A DNA stretch of 64,000 nt, from assembly GCF_014836635.1 (NCBI RefSeq), contig NZ_JACSQL010000005.1, positions 124,001-188,000 of the forward strand. The letters are read 5' to 3'. Shown piece by piece: positions 18,877 to 26,898 of this stretch (its first letter is position 1; the number at the start of each line of letters is the position of its first letter). The stretch comes from Paenibacillus gallinarum (GTDB lineage: Bacteria; Bacillota; Bacilli; Paenibacillales; Paenibacillaceae). The position numbers and the translations under genes are program-made. The notes beneath the pieces were generated by a model. The model was not told where the DNA came from. It searched no databases and worked only from the letters and a program-made list of their open reading frames with translations.

Positions 18877-20057
18877 TGATAGCGCCTCCCTTTCCACACA
18901 TAACCTTTACCGGTAACGGCTCCAAGCCAGGATGATATACCAATCGCTATCACAAAGAGAATGCTGACTGGGTGAAGTAAACTTAGCCAGAATGGATGGC
19001 TCCCTGTAAGATCGGCCACTCTTTTCACTAGCATTCCTAGTAAAGTCCCCACCGCTCCCAAAGCCATTGCTTTAAAGTCGCCAGTAAATAATCCAAACAG
19101 AAAACTGATTGGCGGGAGAAGATAGAGAGCAGCATACATCAAAAGAACCCCAGCTAAAAGAAAACCACTACGCCCGAGGCCCTCGTACATATTTTTCTTA
19201 TATCCGTTCCAAACCTCGGCTGCATTCTGGTACATCCTTGTGCGAGTATGGCGATGAACATCAGCCAGAGTAACCGGATGACCTGCTTTTTTCACAGCAC
19301 GGGCAAGCTGCATATCATCCAGCAAATCTGCCTTGATCGCTTCATGCCCTCCCGCTGCTTTATATGTATCTCGGTGAATAAACATAAAGGCACCGGTAGC
19401 CGCAACAAAACGGGGATTCTGTGAACCTCTCACTAGCACAATAGGCAGATGACTGATGATCGTAAATTTCATCATAGGTACGACCAGTTTCTCAAGCCAT
19501 GTTGCTGTAATTTGGCGGGGGAAACCCGTAACCAGACCTTTTTGTTGAGCTAGCGCGGTGGTAAGCACCGCGGTCAGTGCCGCTTTTTCTAATCTCACGT
19601 CCGCATCCATATACAGCCACCACTCCCCGGTAGCCTGCTGAGCAAGCTCATGGCATGCGTATGATTTGCCCATCCACCCTGAGGGAAGTTCCTTGCCTTG
19701 CAGAATGCGCAGACGGTGATCTTTTCTTACTAGTTGTTCTAGAATCTCGCCGGTTTTATCTTCAGATCGGTCATTCAGAACAATAACCTCCAGCTGTATG
19801 CCCTCTGTATCCGCAGCCAGCACACTCTCTACACAATCCTTAATATGAATCTGTTCATTTCGGGCAGGGATCAGAACAGAGATGCGAGTGCCTTTCGTGC
19901 GATCTGCGGTGTGACTTGGGGTGTGATCTGCAGTGCAATCTTTGTTACTACCCTGTTCTCCAAGGAGTGGAAGCTTTGACCGGTTCCAGATGGAGAAGAG
20001 CAGCTGAACGGCAAGAATACCGCAGAGGATCAGCAGCAGAGTGTGATAAATATTCAT
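18873..20057 (-). CDS. crtQ: Family 2 glycosyltransferase, CrtQ-like (carotenoid glycosylation)
   Basis: A 394-residue membrane glycosyltransferase. The layout is one N-terminal membrane anchor, a GT-A domain with ISVLIPARNE, IVLNDRSEDKTGEIL and the DxD motif in MDADVRLE, then a group of three to four C-terminal membrane helices. This matches CrtQ of the staphyloxanthin pathway, which attaches glucose to a carotenoid carboxylate. The start follows the acyltransferase stop by three bases and the end overlaps the next desaturase, so it lies in the middle of the operon. Confidence 0.85.
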   Translation of the reverse strand: MNIYHTLLLILCGILAVQLLFSIWNRSKLPLLGEQGSNKDCTADHTPSHTADRTKGTRISVLIPARNEQIHIKDCVESVLAADTEGIQLEVIVLNDRSEDKTGEILEQLVRKDHRLRILQGKELPSGWMGKSYACHELAQQATGEWWLYMDADVRLEKAALTAVLTTALAQQKGLVTGFPRQITATWLEKLVVPMMKFTIISHLPIVLVRGSQNPRFVAATGAFMFIHRDTYKAAGGHEAIKADLLDDMQLARAVKKAGHPVTLADVHRHTRTRMYQNAAEVWNGYKKNMYEGLGRSGFLLAGVLLMYAALYLLPPISFLFGLFTGDFKAMALGAVGTLLGMLVKRVADLTGSHPFWLSLLHPVSILFVIAIGISSWLGAVTGKGYVWKGRRYH

Positions 20058-20060
20058 GAT

Positions 20061-20798
20061 TCATCCCCGCTTCCGTACAAATACATCATCAAAACGTTCG
20101 CTTGTGGAACGTCCTGATTTCGTTAGAGGTTGATATCGCTCGGGGCGATTATTTACAGCCTTCATCACCTCTAATTTTTGACTGTCTAGTTGTTCTTCCA
20201 TTACCGTCTCAAGCCTGTTTGTAATCATTCTACTATCCATCATTCCCCAATGATCCAGCAGCGGTGGACCTGCCATCAGCAGTGCTTCCGGCTTGTCCTG
20301 ACCATACATCCCGTGTACTAAAGTTACCGGTATTACAGCAACGTCCGGCAACCGTCTCAGCAGAACTCCGATCCCGCGCTGAAAAGAGAGTGGACGCAGA
20401 TCTTGATGCATGATTCTTCCCTGGGGATACATCCATACGCGTTTTCCAGCACGTAATAACTGCGTTGTATATTCAAAAGACGCCCTCACATCAGAGGCAG
20501 ACTCTTTGTTGATCGAAAAAGCGCCTAATTTGCGAAAAAAGGTGAACTTGTTCAGCTGTTTCTCTTCCATCATGACATAGTGATCATGGGACGTAAGTTT
20601 ACGAAAAGCTTGATAAGCCAGCAGACCATCCCACCATGAACTGTGATTCATGATATATAACACAGGTCTGCCCTCTACGAGCGAAGGGTCTAGATCGCCG
20701 GTAAAACCGACATATCTAAACCGCCGCTCGAGCAAGTATTTTTGGTGATAATGAAAAAACATCTGATCAAAAAGCCGAGACTTGTTTGCGGACAACAT
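20061..20798 (-). CDS. PlsC-type lysophospholipid/glycolipid acyltransferase (carotenoid acylation)
   Basis: A 245-residue acyltransferase with the catalytic NHSSWWDG motif (HX4D, residues about 56-61) and the glycerol-phosphate-type motif MYPQGRIM. The start at 20798 (MLSANKSRLFDQ) has GGGAGA at proper distance and overlaps the end of the upstream cruF-like gene by 32 bases. In characterised Bacillus and Staphylococcus C30 pathways an acyltransferase esterifies the sugar of the glycosyl carotenoid. The position next to the glycosyltransferase supports that role here, but the acceptor is inferred. Confidence 0.82.
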   Translation of the reverse strand: MLSANKSRLFDQMFFHYHQKYLLERRFRYVGFTGDLDPSLVEGRPVLYIMNHSSWWDGLLAYQAFRKLTSHDHYVMMEEKQLNKFTFFRKLGAFSINKESASDVRASFEYTTQLLRAGKRVWMYPQGRIMHQDLRPLSFQRGIGVLLRRLPDVAVIPVTLVHGMYGQDKPEALLMAGPPLLDHWGMMDSRMITNRLETVMEEQLDSQKLEVMKAVNNRPERYQPLTKSGRSTSERFDDVFVRKRG

Positions 20799-21537
20799 AC
20801 TGATGTCTCCCTTCAGCAAGCAGAATACCGAGTGCAGCAATCGAGGCACTTCCATAGAGTCCGGCTTGAAGAGCAAGTAATCCAAACAACAATATAAACA
20901 TTTGGTATAGAACTTTTGCTTTTCGCTGAACGACAGGATTATTCGGGATCGGAGGAATAAAGAGTGACAACAGTCCTCCCATTACAAACCAGCTCATAAA
21001 ATTCGTCCACGGAACCCCATAAAATCCACCAGCAGCTTCCCAGCTCCAAAATTCTCGGTGATGAGCTACCGGATCAAGTACCAAGTCCATCATAAGTGCC
21101 CATGCTCCTGTTTTTATTGCTCTTATTGCTTTGCTCTTCCAGCCAGCTCCTCCCCCGCTGAGAAGAGCTGAATTTCCAACCACGGCAATCCAGGCAAATC
21201 CGAGCGTAAATGGAACGGCAAACAAATGAGGTCCAAATAAATAAGAATAATGATAGGATCCAAACGGCCAACCCGTATGGACCCCTACCCATTCTACACT
21301 CATTCCCCCAGTCCAGATGACGACTGCCATCACCCAGAATTTTGGTTTCTTCCACCAACTGACTGACTGGTCGGACAGTTGGTTTTTCACGTTGTTACTA
21401 AAAATAAGATCAATCGCACACAGTGCATAGAAAATAAGAAATAGGCCATTAGAAAACGAAAGTGCATCGGGTACGCCGATCGTTAATAACAAAATCGCTC
21501 CGATGCTGTACCAAATCCAATAAATAAGCTGAACCAT
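20767..21537 (-). CDS. cruF: CruF-like carotenoid biosynthesis membrane protein (DUF422)
   Basis: A 256-residue integral membrane protein with about seven helices, matching the carotenoid 1,2-hydratase CruF/DUF422 family. Features seen are WVGVHTGWPFGSYHYS near residue 85 and the polar helix AWALMMDLVLDPVAHHREFWSWE with its Asp/His residues. CruF adds water across a terminal double bond of acyclic carotenoids, creating the hydroxyl that is later glycosylated. It starts within the stop codon of the synthase gene (TAATG), implying coupling. Confidence 0.85.
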   Translation of the reverse strand: MVQLIYWIWYSIGAILLLTIGVPDALSFSNGLFLIFYALCAIDLIFSNNVKNQLSDQSVSWWKKPKFWVMAVVIWTGGMSVEWVGVHTGWPFGSYHYSYLFGPHLFAVPFTLGFAWIAVVGNSALLSGGGAGWKSKAIRAIKTGAWALMMDLVLDPVAHHREFWSWEAAGGFYGVPWTNFMSWFVMGGLLSLFIPPIPNNPVVQRKAKVLYQMFILLFGLLALQAGLYGSASIAALGILLAEGRHQYVVRKQVSAF

Positions 21538-22409
21538 TAGGATACCGCCGCTTTCGATCCTTCTTCTAATAGAGCAGGATATCTCGAAGCTACTTCTAAA
21601 AATATTTTCATTTTCGTTTCATCATCAACATAAGCCCGCTTTGTGAATACATCATATTCATTACTCTCCACTGCCTGTAAGATCGAGGCATAATACGATG
21701 ATGCAAGTTCAATTGCAAAGCCACTTACTTGAGGATAAGTCCCTATATCTGACAATCCTATTTCAAACCATCTTAGTGACATTCTCTTTAATTCGGTAAG
21801 CAAAGACACAAACCGTTCATCTATGATTCCGTTATGATAGTCTTCTTCTGTATAGCCATGGGCTTTCATCATCTCTAGCGGAAGATAGCGGCGACCTCTC
21901 CTTTGATCTTCCCCGACATCTCGAATGATGTTCACGATCTGCATTGCTTTGCCTAGTGCAATCCCTGATTCCATGACCTTTATTCCGCTGTCATCGCGAA
22001 GCACGGGAAGCAGCATCTCACCGACCGTCCCTGCAACCAGATAGCAGTAGTGCTCAAGCTCATCTACCGTAGAGTACTGAGTCAGGGTTAAGTCTGACAA
22101 TTGCCCATCCATTTGTCTGAAAAAAGGAGCTTTAGACAACGTAGGAAAAGTATCAAATAACCAGCGCAATGCCGGCCATATAAAGTGACCCTCGGCCTTT
22201 TCAAGCTCATGCAATTGTTCTCGAAGCTCATGAATAGAATAAGGAGCCTCCTCCGGCTCATCTACACTGTCATCGATAATTCGGCAGAATGCATATATCA
22301 CAAATACGGCTTCACGCCTGGGACTCGGTAAACCATAGAAAGCATGATAAAAAGAAGTCGAACCTTTCTTGATCATTTCCTCGCAACGTTCGAATATCAT
22401 TTCGTTCAT
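21537..22409 (-). CDS. crtM: Phytoene/dehydrosqualene synthase (CrtM/CrtB family)
   Basis: Condenses two prenyl diphosphates head to head to give the carotenoid backbone. The 290-residue protein has both Mg2+-binding aspartate motifs: DDSVDEPEE in the first third and the NIIRDVGEDQRRGRRYLP segment. The context of CrtN-type desaturases and a CrtQ-like glycosyltransferase favours the C30 product dehydrosqualene from farnesyl diphosphate. A C40 specificity cannot be excluded from sequence. The start overlaps the upstream desaturase stop (ATGA) and has AAAGGAG. Confidence 0.92.
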   Translation of the reverse strand: MNEMIFERCEEMIKKGSTSFYHAFYGLPSPRREAVFVIYAFCRIIDDSVDEPEEAPYSIHELREQLHELEKAEGHFIWPALRWLFDTFPTLSKAPFFRQMDGQLSDLTLTQYSTVDELEHYCYLVAGTVGEMLLPVLRDDSGIKVMESGIALGKAMQIVNIIRDVGEDQRRGRRYLPLEMMKAHGYTEEDYHNGIIDERFVSLLTELKRMSLRWFEIGLSDIGTYPQVSGFAIELASSYYASILQAVESNEYDVFTKRAYVDDETKMKIFLEVASRYPALLEEGSKAAVS

Positions 22410-23875
22410 GTTCTCAACTCCTTTATTAGTTGATTAACTGCAAGCTTCGCGCCCTGCATCACGATTGGAACTCCCCCGCCTGGATGAATGGAAGCGCCTG
22501 CCGCATACAAACCTTGGATATTCGGATAAGGTTTCGGCTGAGGACGATAAACTCCGGATTGAGACAATACCGGCGCGATGCCAAAGCTTCCTCCTCCATA
22601 CAATCCATCACGTTTGGCATCGTTTGGTGTACGTACTTTTTGCCAGCGGATATTTTCCCTTAGACCTGGGAATGCTTTTTTCTCTGCCTCTTCAAGCACT
22701 TTCTCTATCAGCTTACCCGTTTCCTCCCCATGAGAGAATCTTTCAGCATTTGGTACAGGAATTAGAAAATAGAGAACGCTATGGCCTTCTGGCGCTGCGG
22801 AAGCGTCGGCATGAACGGGATTAAAAACATAGAAGGAAGGATGTTCAGGAAGCCTATGCTTCTGGAATACCTCTTTCATGTTAGAAACAAAAGAACTTGG
22901 AAGGAAAAATTGATGCGTTGTTGCCTCCTCAAACCTTTTTTCTACGCCCAAATATACTAGCAAACAACCAGAGGATGCTTTGTAAGCACGTCTTTTTCGT
23001 TTGTTTTTTGGAGCCATAAGCTCTGTAATCTGCGGAAAATCCCCATTGTATAGGGTGGCATCATAGTGAGTTGTTCCTTGTGAAGTTACAATTCCTTTAC
23101 AGCTTCCTTCTTCTATCACTAGCGACGTAACCTCTTCATCGAAATGAAAGATTACCCCTCGATTCTTTAGTTCCTCTTCCAGTATGGAAGCTAGCGAAGC
23201 GTATCCGCCTTTGAGGATCCATACCCCATACTCATGTTCTGCATAAGGTAACAAGGTATAAATACCTGGTGTCGACAGCGGTGATCCGCCGATGTATAAA
23301 CTTTGCAAGGAATAGGCATCTCTCAGTTGATCACTGTGGAAATAACGGCTCATCGCAGAACGCAGACTCGTATATGCTCTCATCTGTTTAAGTAGGCCCG
23401 TCATCTCGCGAGTATAGAAATCTCTTTGCTTCGGGAAAGGCCTTTCAAGAATAGCACTTACCCCTCTTGGAAACAGCGGGTCCATATCTGCCATAAACTG
23501 CTCAAACCCTTTGCCTTCACCTGGAAATACACGGTTAATCTCGTCTACTTGCTCTTCGCGGCTTGACCACTTATTTAGTACTCTTCCATCTTCAAAATAA
23601 AAACGATGCATCGGATCGCAGCGAATCAGTTCCACTTTGGAACGATCCACGCCAGCTTCCTCCAGAATATTCAGGAGCATATCCGGCAAAAGAACAATCG
23701 TCGGACCCTGATCAATTCGATAAATCCCTTCTTCCTCGTAGGCAAGCCGGCCGCCTGTACGATGAGATTTTTCATAGATCGTCACTTGATATCCTTGTTT
23801 CGTTAATAGCAGAGCGGCTGTCAGCCCACCAATGCCGGAGCCTACAATAGCAATCTGTTTCTTGTTCATGTCCAT
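22406..23875 (-). CDS. CrtN/CrtI-family carotenoid desaturase (second paralogue)
   Basis: FAD-dependent desaturase of 489 residues. Motifs are IAIVGSGIGGLTAALLLT at the N-terminus, then GGRLAYEEEGIYRIDQGPT, and the C-terminal LYAAGASIHPGGGVPIVMQGAK. The family removes hydrogens from the polyene or oxidises its end groups. Two in-frame ATGs are possible: 23875 (used here) and 23869, the latter overlapping the upstream stop in an ATGA. It is tightly packed between desaturase A and crtM. Which of the three paralogues performs the core diapophytoene desaturation is not clear from sequence alone. Confidence 0.9.
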   Translation of the reverse strand: MDMNKKQIAIVGSGIGGLTAALLLTKQGYQVTIYEKSHRTGGRLAYEEEGIYRIDQGPTIVLLPDMLLNILEEAGVDRSKVELIRCDPMHRFYFEDGRVLNKWSSREEQVDEINRVFPGEGKGFEQFMADMDPLFPRGVSAILERPFPKQRDFYTREMTGLLKQMRAYTSLRSAMSRYFHSDQLRDAYSLQSLYIGGSPLSTPGIYTLLPYAEHEYGVWILKGGYASLASILEEELKNRGVIFHFDEEVTSLVIEEGSCKGIVTSQGTTHYDATLYNGDFPQITELMAPKNKRKRRAYKASSGCLLVYLGVEKRFEEATTHQFFLPSSFVSNMKEVFQKHRLPEHPSFYVFNPVHADASAAPEGHSVLYFLIPVPNAERFSHGEETGKLIEKVLEEAEKKAFPGLRENIRWQKVRTPNDAKRDGLYGGGSFGIAPVLSQSGVYRPQPKPYPNIQGLYAAGASIHPGGGVPIVMQGAKLAVNQLIKELRT

Positions 23876-25416
23876 TGCCCTGCTTCCTTCCCTTTTCTAA
23901 AGAGAGGACGTGCGGTTTGTTTTTTTGCGTCATCCTCTTGAATTAATCCCACAGATATTTGGGCAGATTCAAAAATGGTAGGCAGACCGCTACCTGGATG
24001 GGTTCCTCCACCGACAAGATAGACACCTTCCACTTCCTCGAATCGGTTATGCGGTCTTAAATACATCATCTGACCAAGCTTATGTGAGAGATTAAAGAGT
24101 GCTCCATTATAAATATCCAGCTCTTTCTCCCACTGAAGCGGGGTGAAAAACATCTCTTCTTCGATACATTCAGACAAACCTGCAAGTTCCGGAATTTGTT
24201 CCAGACGATCCATCATTCTCTGCCGGATCTCAGTTCGCTGCACATCCCAATCTATATCAGCTGTCGTATTCGGTGTAGGCATCAGCACATACAGGGATGA
24301 CTTGCCTTCCGGTGCTAGAGTCGGGTCTAGCACCGACGGATTATGAACATAGATTGAAGGATCTTCTGATAAAATCTTATGTATCGTCATCTCATCGACA
24401 TTTTTACGATAATCAAAGGCAAAATGAACGGAATGATGAGCAAGGTCTATTTTCTTATTCACACCGAGATAAAGCATGGCACCGGAGCAGGAATACTTCA
24501 TATCCTTGATTCGCTCGGGCGTATATTTCTTCAGCACCCCAGGCTCAAACAATTTGTTCATTGATGCAGCGAAGTCTCCGTTTAGCACAACATGATCTGC
24601 CTTCATTTCTTCACCATTCTCTAGTAAAATCCCCTGCGCTCTACCTTGCTTCACCTGAATCTGTTGCACAGCCGTACTTGTATGAATGGTTCCTCCATAC
24701 TCCCGAATGACGTCTGCCATAGCTTGGAAGATCCGATTCACTCCGCCTTTTGGATGATGTAATCCGAAATGATGTTCTATGTAGGAAAGAATCGTAAACG
24801 TTCCTGGGCAATCCCAGGCCGACATTCCTAAATATTTAGCCTGGAATGTAAATCCCCATCTCAGCCGTTCGTCCTGAAAATACCGAGAGAGTCTGCCATA
24901 TACCGTATCTTGCAGATGAAGATAAGGCAGCGCCTTAATCGCATCTTGTTTTATGTAATCAGATAGCTTGCCAAAAGGTCTGCGTAGAAGCGGCTCTACC
25001 TTTTGGTATTTAACAGATTCATCCCGCATAAAATTTTTGTAGTTCTGTTCATCTCCGGGAAACACGCGTGCAATCTCTGCCACCGTTTTCTCTTCATCAC
25101 TGGAGGGTCTGAATACGGTGTCTCCAAAATGGAGAGAATACAGTGGATCGAGCTGCTGCATGTCCACATAATCATATAAAGACCTGCCTACCTTTTGGAA
25201 CATTTCTTCAAGCAGATGCGGCATCATCAAAAAGGTCGCCCCGCGATCAAAACGATAGTCTCCGAGCTCAAGTCTCGCAGATCGTCCTCCAATCACCGCT
25301 TGTTTTTCATATATATCAACTTTGTATCCCTGGCCGGCAAGCAGCATCCCTGCCGCCAACCCCCCAGGTCCAGCTCCAATGACAACAGCTCGTCTCTTGT
25401 TCTGATTTTGGTTCAT
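23866..25416 (-). CDS. CrtN/CrtI-family carotenoid desaturase (first gene of the carotenoid operon)
   Basis: FAD-dependent desaturase of 516 residues and first gene downstream of the operator-bearing promoter. The N-terminal fold is AVVIGAGPGGLAAGMLLA, followed by GGRSARLELGDYRFDRGAT. The C-terminal motif is VYLVGGGTHPGSGLPTIFESA. GTHPGSG is the usual CrtN/CrtI form, so this is the strongest candidate for the main desaturase. The ribosome binding site is AAAGGTGAG. Six further biosynthetic genes follow with overlaps or gaps under 130 bases. Confidence 0.9.
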   Translation of the reverse strand: MNQNQNKRRAVVIGAGPGGLAAGMLLAGQGYKVDIYEKQAVIGGRSARLELGDYRFDRGATFLMMPHLLEEMFQKVGRSLYDYVDMQQLDPLYSLHFGDTVFRPSSDEEKTVAEIARVFPGDEQNYKNFMRDESVKYQKVEPLLRRPFGKLSDYIKQDAIKALPYLHLQDTVYGRLSRYFQDERLRWGFTFQAKYLGMSAWDCPGTFTILSYIEHHFGLHHPKGGVNRIFQAMADVIREYGGTIHTSTAVQQIQVKQGRAQGILLENGEEMKADHVVLNGDFAASMNKLFEPGVLKKYTPERIKDMKYSCSGAMLYLGVNKKIDLAHHSVHFAFDYRKNVDEMTIHKILSEDPSIYVHNPSVLDPTLAPEGKSSLYVLMPTPNTTADIDWDVQRTEIRQRMMDRLEQIPELAGLSECIEEEMFFTPLQWEKELDIYNGALFNLSHKLGQMMYLRPHNRFEEVEGVYLVGGGTHPGSGLPTIFESAQISVGLIQEDDAKKQTARPLFRKGKEAGQWT

Positions 25417-25503
25417 TGTAGACTCACCTTTCTATAATTACGGTTAGGATCAGCGGATATGATAGACAATATTCACAATCTTCCCAATATATTCATCTCT
25501 AAC

Positions 25504-25525
25504 GTTATACAAATATAATACAAAT
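25504..25525. promoter_or_regulatory. Two further 11-bp ACA repeats downstream of the carotenoid promoter
   Basis: The plus strand reads GTTATACAAAT then ATAATACAAAT back to back, the same form as the triple repeat at 25545-25577 but not in register with it. It lies about 45 bases downstream of the predicted -10, within the transcribed leader, and could be an accessory CarH site. Confidence 0.5.
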
Positions 25526-25544
25526 CATTGCGAGTAAAGTAAAG

Positions 25545-25577
25545 GTAAGACAAACATTATACAAACCTATTACACTA
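25545..25577. promoter_or_regulatory. CarH-type operator: three tandem 11-bp repeats at the carotenoid promoter
   Basis: The plus strand reads GTAAGACAAAC, ATTATACAAAC, CTATTACACTA in exact 11-base register, with ACA at 25550, 25561 and 25572. The period continues more weakly (ATA at 25583, ACA at 25594). Thermus CarH is known to bind tandem 11-bp repeats with a conserved ACA. The array covers the -10 and most of the spacer of the predicted promoter, which fits repression in the dark. Confidence 0.72.
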
Positions 25578-25597
25578 ACTTCATATTTCGTTCACAA
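25569..25597 (-). promoter_or_regulatory. Predicted sigma-A promoter of the carotenoid operon
   Basis: On the minus strand TTGTGA (25597-25592), a 17-base spacer and TGTAAT (25574-25569). A perfect TATAAT at 25561-25556 is an alternative -10 but lacks a good -35. The promoter is embedded in the 11-bp repeat array. Confidence 0.6.
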
Positions 25598-25620
25598 AAA
25601 TACCCTTTAAAAAAACAAAA

Positions 25621-25651
25621 AGCACCCTCTTTTCAAAACAAAGAGCGTGCT
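25621..25651 (-). terminator. Terminator after the carH-like gene
   Basis: Inverted repeat AGCACCCTCTTT / AAAGAGCGTGCT (one mismatch). On the minus strand it is followed by a T-rich run. It separates the regulator transcript from the carotenoid promoter. Confidence 0.8.
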
Positions 25652-25692
25652 AATATGCTATTTATCGTTGCTGTTTCAAAAGTATGCTAAGC

Positions 25693-26649
25693 CTATCTTT
25701 TCAAGAATAGATCTCCTGGATGAGATTTCGCCATATACGTTTCTGTAAACCAGTCTTGCCAATCATGAGCACTTCCTGTCATAATCCACTGCGGATACTT
25801 CGGTTTTTTTATTTTATTATACCCTTGACCGCCGAGCGCAAACTGCATACCTGGAGCATGTTTTAAGATCGTTGTTATCACATCATCTGCTGCTTTGGCC
25901 ATTACTTCATTCGTCACCGAAATACATACCAGATCAATCTTTTGATCCTTGAGAATGGGAAGCACTCCCTCGGTAGGTGTATTTGCACCTAGATAAAGCA
26001 CCTCTGCTCCATTCTTTCTTAAAAATAGACTAAACAGCATGAGCCCAACCTGATGATGTTCTCCTTCTGGACACATCGCCAGCACCTTTGGTAAATGCGG
26101 GTAAATCGGAAACAAGTGAAAGAACTGATAAAACCGCTGCGAGATCAGCTGAGTCATATAGTGTTCTTGAGCCACCGAAGCTCGTCCGTTTTCCCACGCA
26201 TCTCCTACCCGAATCAGTATAGGCACCAGTACTTGATAAAACATCGCATCGTACCCATACATCGTAAATCCAAAATCAATCAATGCGTTTGCTCTTTCTC
26301 CCTGAAATTGAAACAGAGACTGGTAAATCTGATCTTCCATTTTCCGAAATGCATCTACATTTCCACTCTGTGGCATGGGCTCTGCAAGTATTGCATCCGA
26401 TTTACTTTGTTCTTCCTTATGGGCTTTTAACAACCGTACCGCATGAGAAATGCTCATATGGTTTGAATTGACCTGCTCTTTGAGCCAGCGCAGATCCTCT
26501 ACATTTTCTTCCGTATAGATTCGGTATCCGGAGTCAGTTCGCAGGGGTTCCACCGCATGATACCTGTTCTCCCATGCCCGCAGTGTTACCGCAGGAATAC
26601 CCAACATTTCAGTAACCTGTTTAATTGAATACAAAAGGCATTCACTCAC
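25693..26649 (-). CDS. carH: CarH/LitR-like B12-dependent photoreceptor and MerR-type repressor
   Basis: A 318-residue regulator. Residues 1-70 are a MerR-type DNA-binding domain (SIKQVTEMLGIPAVTLRAWE). Residues about 100-180 are a helical cap with the W-x9-EH motif (Trp152, Glu162, His163). Residues 185-300 are a Rossmann cobalamin-binding domain with E-x-H-x-x-G (Glu197, His199, Gly202) and GGQGYN. These two motifs define the CarH group, in which adenosylcobalamin holds a repressing tetramer in the dark and light breaks the Co-C bond. It starts at GTG with a weak ribosome binding site. It lies directly upstream of the carotenoid operon, and matching repeats at both promoters indicate control of that operon and of itself. 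Confidence 0.9.
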   Translation of the reverse strand: MSECLLYSIKQVTEMLGIPAVTLRAWENRYHAVEPLRTDSGYRIYTEENVEDLRWLKEQVNSNHMSISHAVRLLKAHKEEQSKSDAILAEPMPQSGNVDAFRKMEDQIYQSLFQFQGERANALIDFGFTMYGYDAMFYQVLVPILIRVGDAWENGRASVAQEHYMTQLISQRFYQFFHLFPIYPHLPKVLAMCPEGEHHQVGLMLFSLFLRKNGAEVLYLGANTPTEGVLPILKDQKIDLVCISVTNEVMAKAADDVITTILKHAPGMQFALGGQGYNKIKKPKYPQWIMTGSAHDWQDWFTETYMAKSHPGDLFLKR

Positions 26650-26674
26650 TCTCTTCTATCATCCGGTCCGAGCC

Positions 26675-26694
26675 TTAAGGAGAAGTCTCCTTAA
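26675..26694. repeat. Perfect 20-bp palindrome in the carH leader
   Basis: TTAAGGAGA-AG-TCTCCTTAA, with 9-bp perfect arms. It lies two bases from the operator repeats and about 25 bases before the GTG start. It includes an AAGGAG sequence on both strands. It could be a second operator or an RNA hairpin that affects translation; the sequence does not decide. Confidence 0.6.
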
Positions 26695-26696
26695 AC

Positions 26697-26729
26697 ATTC
26701 TACAAAAATAGTACATTCATTATACACAA
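26697..26729. promoter_or_regulatory. CarH-type operator: three tandem 11-bp repeats at the carH promoter
   Basis: The plus strand reads ATTCTACAAAA, ATAGTACATTC, ATTATACACAA in exact register (ACA at 26702, 26713, 26724). It has the same form and direction as the array at the carotenoid promoter. It overlaps the -10 and the start of transcription, which indicates autorepression. Confidence 0.72.
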
Positions 26730-26747
26730 ACCAAAATTCACTGTCGA
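26719..26747 (-). promoter_or_regulatory. Predicted sigma-A promoter of the carH-like gene
   Basis: On the minus strand TCGACA (26747-26742), a 17-base spacer and a perfect TATAAT (26724-26719). This is a near-consensus promoter, overlapped by the 11-bp repeats. Confidence 0.72.
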
Positions 26748-26898
26748 TAACCCCTGTTCTTCTACTCTTGTATATAGGATATGAGGACCATGCTTCAACA
26801 GGTGTAAGTTGGTGTTAATAGTGTTCAGGCTACCTACTTACCTCTACTTGCATAGGCCTGTATACATATCAACTATTTGAATTGAAGGGATGTTTCGT

